A stretch of 10,759 nt of DNA from Pseudomonadota bacterium (lineage in GTDB: Bacteria > Pseudomonadota > Alphaproteobacteria > Acetobacterales > Acetobacteraceae), in NCBI GenBank assembly GCA_021808985.1, contig JAKBAQ010000079.1:1-10759 (forward strand), in the 5' to 3' direction. The notes beneath the pieces are model-generated. The model had not been told where the DNA came from, did no database searches, and was given only the letters and a program-made list of their open reading frames with translations. Both the position numbers and the translations under genes were made by a program. The stretch's first letter is position 1. Each line of letters begins with the position of its first letter. This document shows positions 6,469-10,759 of this stretch, piece by piece.

Positions 6469-6662
6469 CGCAATCCTCCGATAAAACGCTTTTGCGCCAG
6501 AGAGCACCACCAATACCCGGCAATTGCAATACGCGCCCAAAGCCCGCATCGTGGTAATTTCACACATTATTTCAATATCTTTGCCCGCTCCCCGGCATCG
6601 CCCGCGCCGCGCCGCCCCGCCGCCGATTGCCCAGGCGCGGCCAGGGGCTGTAACCACGGCGC

Positions 6663-8486
<1,824 letters not shown>

Positions 8487-8499
8487 TCTGATTTCACAA

Positions 8500-8529
8500 C
8501 GGCTTTCGCGCGCCTGGGCGCAAAAGCCG
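8500..8529 (+). terminator. hairpin downstream of recQ
   Basis: CGGCTTT (8500-8506) pairs with AAAGCCG (8523-8529). After one mismatch, GCGC/GCGC (8508-8511 with 8518-8521) extends the stem around a 6-base loop. It starts 14 bases after the recQ stop. No T-run follows, so it may be factor-assisted or only a transcript-end structure. Confidence 0.45.
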
Positions 8530-8563
8530 CCCGCCGGTCATCCAGTGATGTGTAAAAAATTCA

Positions 8564-8610
8564 TGGTGCCGACACCCGGGATTGAACCGGGGGCCTACTG
8601 ATTACGAAGC
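8564..8610 (-). tRNA. severed 3' half of tRNA-Thr(CGT), attachment-site scar
   Basis: Read on the minus strand, this is a tRNA from the anticodon loop to the encoded CCA. It shows loop TTCGTAA with anticodon CGT, 3' anticodon strand TCAGT, a five-base variable loop, T-arm CCCGG-TTCAATC-CCGGG, 3' acceptor strand TGTCGGC, discriminator A and CCA. No 5' half (D-arm, GCCGACA acceptor strand, 5' anticodon strand) exists to the right, so this cannot be a functional gene. With a tyrosine integrase gene beginning ~450 bases away, the parsimonious reading is the chromosomal 3' end cut off by site-specific integration. An intact tRNA-Thr should stand at the other end of the element. The recQ side is chromosome and the integrase side is element. 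Confidence 0.85.
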
Positions 8611-8618
8611 AAGCTTGC
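8609..8618. repeat. 10-bp perfect palindrome at the tRNA fragment boundary
   Basis: GCAAGCTTGC overlaps the last two bases that could be assigned to the tRNA and runs into element DNA. It lies where tRNA identity stops, beside the anticodon loop, a common crossover position for tyrosine integrases. It may be part of the core-type integrase binding site. Confidence 0.4.
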
Positions 8619-8727
8619 GGGGGTGCAGCAAAATGCGGTGAGACGCAAGAAGCCGCATACTTCAAAGGCTTGTGGGGCCGTATGATGCAAAAACGCGCAA
8701 TAAAATGTCGTGAATGGCGTCACTGAC

Positions 8728-8755
8728 GAGTCCGGAAAGAGTCCGGTACGATCCG
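8728..8755 (+). repeat. three helically phased short repeats (11-bp period)
   Basis: GAGTCCGG occurs at 8728-8735 and 8739-8746. A degenerate third copy, GATCCG, starts at 8750, so starts are spaced exactly 11 bases apart. Such phasing puts all copies on one face of the helix and suits a protein-binding array between the attachment site and the integrase gene. Confidence 0.5.
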
Positions 8756-8801
8756 TAACGAAGGTGGAAAATCGCGCCGGAGCTTAAAACGGTGAAAATA
8801 A

Positions 8802-9000
8802 GGTGTGTCAGGTGTGCCAGCACACTTTTGGTGTATATTTATATGTGTATGTGTACTTATACATATAGATAAATACTACATCTTTGGTGTTTTGTGGGGC
8901 GAGGTCTGGCTTGGCACACCTTGCCCGAAAAAAGGTGTGCCAGAGGTGTGCATGTGTGCCAAACCGCCGCGCGCCCCGTGGCGCCGAGCTTGGTGTGCCG
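8802..9000. repeat. GTGTGCCA repeat family with inverted pairs upstream of the integrase gene
   Basis: The 9-mer GGTGTGCCA and close variants occur at 8802 (GGTGTGTCA), 8811, 8934, 8945 (GGTGTGCAT), 8953 (TGTGTGCCA) and 8992 (GGTGTGCCG), and once inverted at 8912. Two inverted pairs stand out: TGGCACACCTT (8912-8922) with AAGGTGTGCCA (8932-8942), an 11-bp perfect stem with a 9-base loop, and GTGTGC-CA-GCACAC at 8812-8825. Position between attachment core and integrase suggests arm-type integrase sites, excisionase sites, or an autoregulatory operator. This assignment is inference; the repeats themselves are plain in the sequence. Confidence 0.72.
8836..8875. promoter_or_regulatory. AT-rich imperfect palindrome in the integrase leader
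   Basis: A sharply AT-rich tract inside GC-rich DNA. TATTTATATGTGTA at the left and ATAGATAAATA preceded by TATACAT at the right form an imperfect inverted repeat around a short centre. Candidate roles are a bent or melting region, a host-factor (IHF-like) site, or a promoter region for the integrase gene. No clear -35/-10 pair could be fixed. Confidence 0.4.
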
Positions 9001-9058
9001 CCGGGCCGCGCAAATCGCCCCTGGCGCCCGGTGGCCCGGTTGTGGAATGCTCGCCGCC

Positions 9059-10369
9059 ATGCGCCAAAAGCTTACGAAAACCCTGGTTGATTCCCTCACT
9101 TGCCCGCCGGGGCGCCGGGATGTTCTGGTGTTCGACTCGGAGTTAACCGGATTCGCGGTCCGCGTGACCGAAACCGGGGCCAAGCGGTTCCTGCTTCAGT
9201 TCACCCGTGGCGGTCGAACGAAGCGCCTGCCCCTGGGCAAGCATGGGGAGGTGACCGTGTATGAGGCGCGCCAGGCGGCGCTTGTGGCGCTGGGCGAGCT
9301 GGCCAAAGGCGGTGATCCGGTGGCCGAGCGTGATGCCATGCAGGAAGCCTTGCGCGCCGCCGAGACCGAACGCCGCCGCGCGCAAGAGGCTGACGCTTTC
9401 ACGGTCGATAAACTGCTGACCGCCTGGGCCGAGACCGGCCTGCGGGATGCCAGCGACCGCCACCGCCAGGACGCGCCCCGCGCCATCCGCCGGTTGCTTG
9501 AGCCTCGGCTGCATGATCCGGCGCAGGCGCTCACCCAGGCCCAGGCCCAACAGGCCATCGACACCTTGGCCAAAACCTCGCCGGTCATGGCGTCAAGGGT
9601 GCGGGCCTATGCGCGCACGGCGTTCGGCTGGGCCGTGCGGCGGCGCTTCATTCCGGAAAACCCCTTTGCGGCCATCGAGCTTGAGGTGAAGGAGCGCAGC
9701 CGCGAACGGGTTCTGGCCGATGCCGAGATTGGCGAGATATGGCGCGCGGCGGGCCAGCTGGTTCAGCCGTGGGGGGCTTATTTCCGCGTCCTGCTGCTCA
9801 CCTTGCAGCGCAAGAGCGAGGTTGCGGGTATGCGCTGGGCCGAGTTGAGCGCGGATGGCCGCATATGGACGGTGCCTGCCGCGCGGGCGAAGAACAAAAA
9901 GGCCCATATCGTTCACCTGTCGGCCCCGGTGCGCGAAGCTCTGGCCGTCGTGCCGCGCCTTGAGGGCTCGCGCCTGGTGTTCACCACCACGGGCAAAGTG
10001 CCGATTGCGGGTTTTACCCAGGCGCTCGACGCCCTGCGCGCCGAAATTGCCAAGGAGCGCGCTGAGGCGCCGCCGGGTGACAGCCAGGGCGCCGCGCCAT
10101 CCGTGCCCTGGACCATGCACGATTTCCGACGAACGGGCGTGACGGTGCTTGCCGGTCTCGGCTTCGCGCCCCATGTGGCCGACCGGCTGCTGAACCATGT
10201 GCAGGGCGCCATCAAGGGGGTGGCCGCGGTATATCAGCGCCAGGAATTTTTGCCCGAGCGCGAGCGGGCAATGACCGCCTGGGCCGAGTATGTGTTGCGC
10301 CAGGCGGCGGGCAAGGCGCCCACGTCCAACGTGGTGGAGTTGCGGCGAAATCCAAAAGGCACGCCGTAG
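9059..10369 (+). CDS. tyrosine recombinase (P4-type integrase) of a tRNA-Thr-integrated element
   Basis: Site-specific recombinase of 436 residues. The N-terminal region (~1-100; LTKTLVDSLTCPPGRRDVLVFDSELTGFAVRV and GRTKRLPLGKHGEVTVYEAR) is the arm-binding DUF4102-type domain of P4/CP4-like integrases. A core-binding SAM-like domain spans ~112-205. The catalytic domain has the tyrosine-recombinase residues R251 (LTLQRKSEVAGMRW), K281, H354 and R357 (MHDFRR), H380 (LLNH) and the nucleophile Y392 (VYQR), all present. Start at 9059: family similarity begins there, with GGA 12 bases upstream. An ATG at 9047 is a possible alternative, and the frame is open back to 8894 through the repeat region. 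The gene reads away from the attachment site. The target tRNA-Thr(CGT) fits P4-type integrases, which favour tRNA 3' ends. Confidence 0.95.
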   Translation: MRQKLTKTLVDSLTCPPGRRDVLVFDSELTGFAVRVTETGAKRFLLQFTRGGRTKRLPLGKHGEVTVYEARQAALVALGELAKGGDPVAERDAMQEALRAAETERRRAQEADAFTVDKLLTAWAETGLRDASDRHRQDAPRAIRRLLEPRLHDPAQALTQAQAQQAIDTLAKTSPVMASRVRAYARTAFGWAVRRRFIPENPFAAIELEVKERSRERVLADAEIGEIWRAAGQLVQPWGAYFRVLLLTLQRKSEVAGMRWAELSADGRIWTVPAARAKNKKAHIVHLSAPVREALAVVPRLEGSRLVFTTTGKVPIAGFTQALDALRAEIAKERAEAPPGDSQGAAPSVPWTMHDFRRTGVTVLAGLGFAPHVADRLLNHVQGAIKGVAAVYQRQEFLPERERAMTAWAEYVLRQAAGKAPTSNVVELRRNPKGTP

Positions 10370-10371
10370 GA

Positions 10372-10431
10372 TTTGCGAACGCCGTTCGTGTTTCTTTGTC
10401 TTTTTTCCTGATTGTTTGCGAACGCCGTTCG
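10372..10431. promoter_or_regulatory. twin 17-bp palindromic sites after the integrase gene
   Basis: TTTGCGAACGCCGTTCG occurs identically at 10372-10388 and 10415-10431, 43 bases apart start to start (about four helical turns). Each contains an inverted repeat, CGAAC-GCC-GTTCG, typical of a dimeric repressor operator. The pair lies between the integrase stop (3 bases before the first copy) and the promoter of the next gene, so it may control that gene or form a 3' structure for the integrase transcript. Confidence 0.65.
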
Positions 10432-10462
10432 CCAATTATGGCAGCGTATTGTTTTGTTTGTC

Positions 10463-10493
10463 TTGAACAAATCGGCTATATATCAAGTATAAT
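10463..10493 (+). promoter_or_regulatory. candidate sigma-70 promoter for the final gene
   Basis: A perfect TATAAT (10488-10493) lies 23 bases upstream of the start codon of the next gene. A TTGAAC -35-like hexamer (10463-10468) lies 19 bases before it, slightly long for the consensus. The surrounding DNA is AT-rich, and the twin palindromes lie just upstream, where a repressor or activator could act. Confidence 0.5.
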
Positions 10494-10515
10494 CGAAACT
10501 TTAAGGGCGTATCGA

Positions 10516-10759
10516 ATGACCGATCATAATTTGCAAATCAAAATTACTGCTGATGTAAATTCGCTACAGGCGAAAATGGCGTTGGCAAAAACCGACCTGA
10601 CCGAATTGAACGCAAAGGTTAAATCCCTGGCCAGGCAATTCCGGACCGCAAGCGCCGAGATGAAGGCTTCACTTGCGCCCCAACTGGATGCGAGCGCCCA
10701 GGAAGCCGCCAAAATGCGGGCCGAGATTGCCGCGCTCACGGCGGAGATGCGCGAACAGG
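10516..10759 (+). CDS. partial coiled-coil protein, resembles phage tail tape-measure N-terminus
   Basis: Open frame of 81 codons running off the window with no stop. It begins MTDHNLQIKITADVNSLQAK and continues as alanine-, lysine- and glutamate-rich helix with heptad-like spacing (LAKTDLTELNAKVKSLA, AAKMRAEIAALTAEM). The opening, a short beta-like ...IKITADV.. followed by long coiled coil, resembles the N-termini of phage tail tape-measure proteins. Only the first tenth or less would be visible, so this is tentative; any long coiled-coil protein is an alternative. AAGGG at 10503-10507, eight bases before the ATG, and a TATAAT box upstream support the start. Base composition is less GC-rich than the chromosomal genes, in keeping with the mobile-element context. 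Confidence 0.6.
   Translation, partial: MTDHNLQIKITADVNSLQAKMALAKTDLTELNAKVKSLARQFRTASAEMKASLAPQLDASAQEAAKMRAEIAALTAEMREQ

Noticed and set aside
8564..8640. Complete tRNA gene
   Set aside because: Only the part from the anticodon loop to CCA is present; no D-arm or 5' acceptor strand can be paired to the right. Reading the loop with anticodon TTC (Glu) was also rejected, because it would need a non-standard variable-loop length.
8802..9000. CRISPR array
   Set aside because: Repeats are only 8-9 bp, irregularly spaced, in both orientations, and without uniform spacers or cas genes.
8894..9058. 55-codon upstream extension of the integrase
   Set aside because: It encodes repeat-derived sequence, and integrase similarity begins at the ATG at 9059. 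The ATG at 9047 is kept only as an alternative.
8805..9146. 113-codon plus-strand frame starting in the GTGTGCCA repeats
   Set aside because: It translates the repeat and AT-rich control region and overlaps the integrase start in another frame. No supporting ribosome site.
9593..10435. 280-codon minus-strand frame opposite the integrase
   Set aside because: Antisense shadow of the catalytic domain. The plus-strand frame has the complete tyrosine-recombinase residues.

Overview
The window looks like chromosome from a GC-rich alphaproteobacterium, most plausibly an acid-tolerant member of the Acetobacteraceae. This is inferred from GC-rich coding with strong C/G third positions, an ArsR-methyltransferase fusion placed before metF, a PhaB-type acetoacetyl-CoA reductase, an alcohol dehydrogenase very like Zymomonas ADH II, and two copies of a short hairpin-rich element of a kind I associate with that family. 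The genus cannot be fixed from the sequence alone.

Layout. (1) 1-1889: an ArsR-type DNA-binding domain fused to a SAM-dependent methyltransferase, overlapping metF by 4 bases. This is a one-carbon/methionine unit. (2) 2063-3092: three small genes: an unknown 67-residue protein (+), a secreted 90-residue protein (-) and a three-helix DUF202 membrane protein (-). (3) 3201-5955: a segment bracketed by two inverted copies of a ~185-190 bp MITE-like element, each with two perfect hairpins. It carries an iron-type alcohol dehydrogenase and phaB. The right copy sits in the phaB stop codon. Removing it and one TA restores a TAA stop, so this looks like a readable insertion scar. (4) 5956-8529: an NTF2/SnoaL-fold protein (-), divergent from a full-length recQ (+). 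(5) 8564 to the end: the left edge of an integrated element. It begins with the severed 3' end of a tRNA-Thr(CGT) gene on the minus strand. A repeat-rich control region follows, then a P4-type tyrosine integrase, a pair of identical 17-bp palindromic sites with a promoter, and the start of a coiled-coil protein resembling the N-terminus of phage tail tape-measure proteins, which runs off the window.

How the parts fit. metF and the regulator probably form a translationally coupled pair in which SAM status feeds back on methyl-THF supply. The dehydrogenase and PhaB both handle reducing equivalents at the C2/C4 level (alcohol/aldehyde and acetoacetyl-CoA/3-hydroxybutyryl-CoA), but nothing proves one operon. 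The integrase with its tRNA scar marks a chromosome/island junction. The island's cargo, and the intact tRNA-Thr predicted at its other end, lie to the right outside this window. No complete new defence or catalytic system is visible. The most informative novelties are the stop-codon insertion and the repeat architecture of the integration site.
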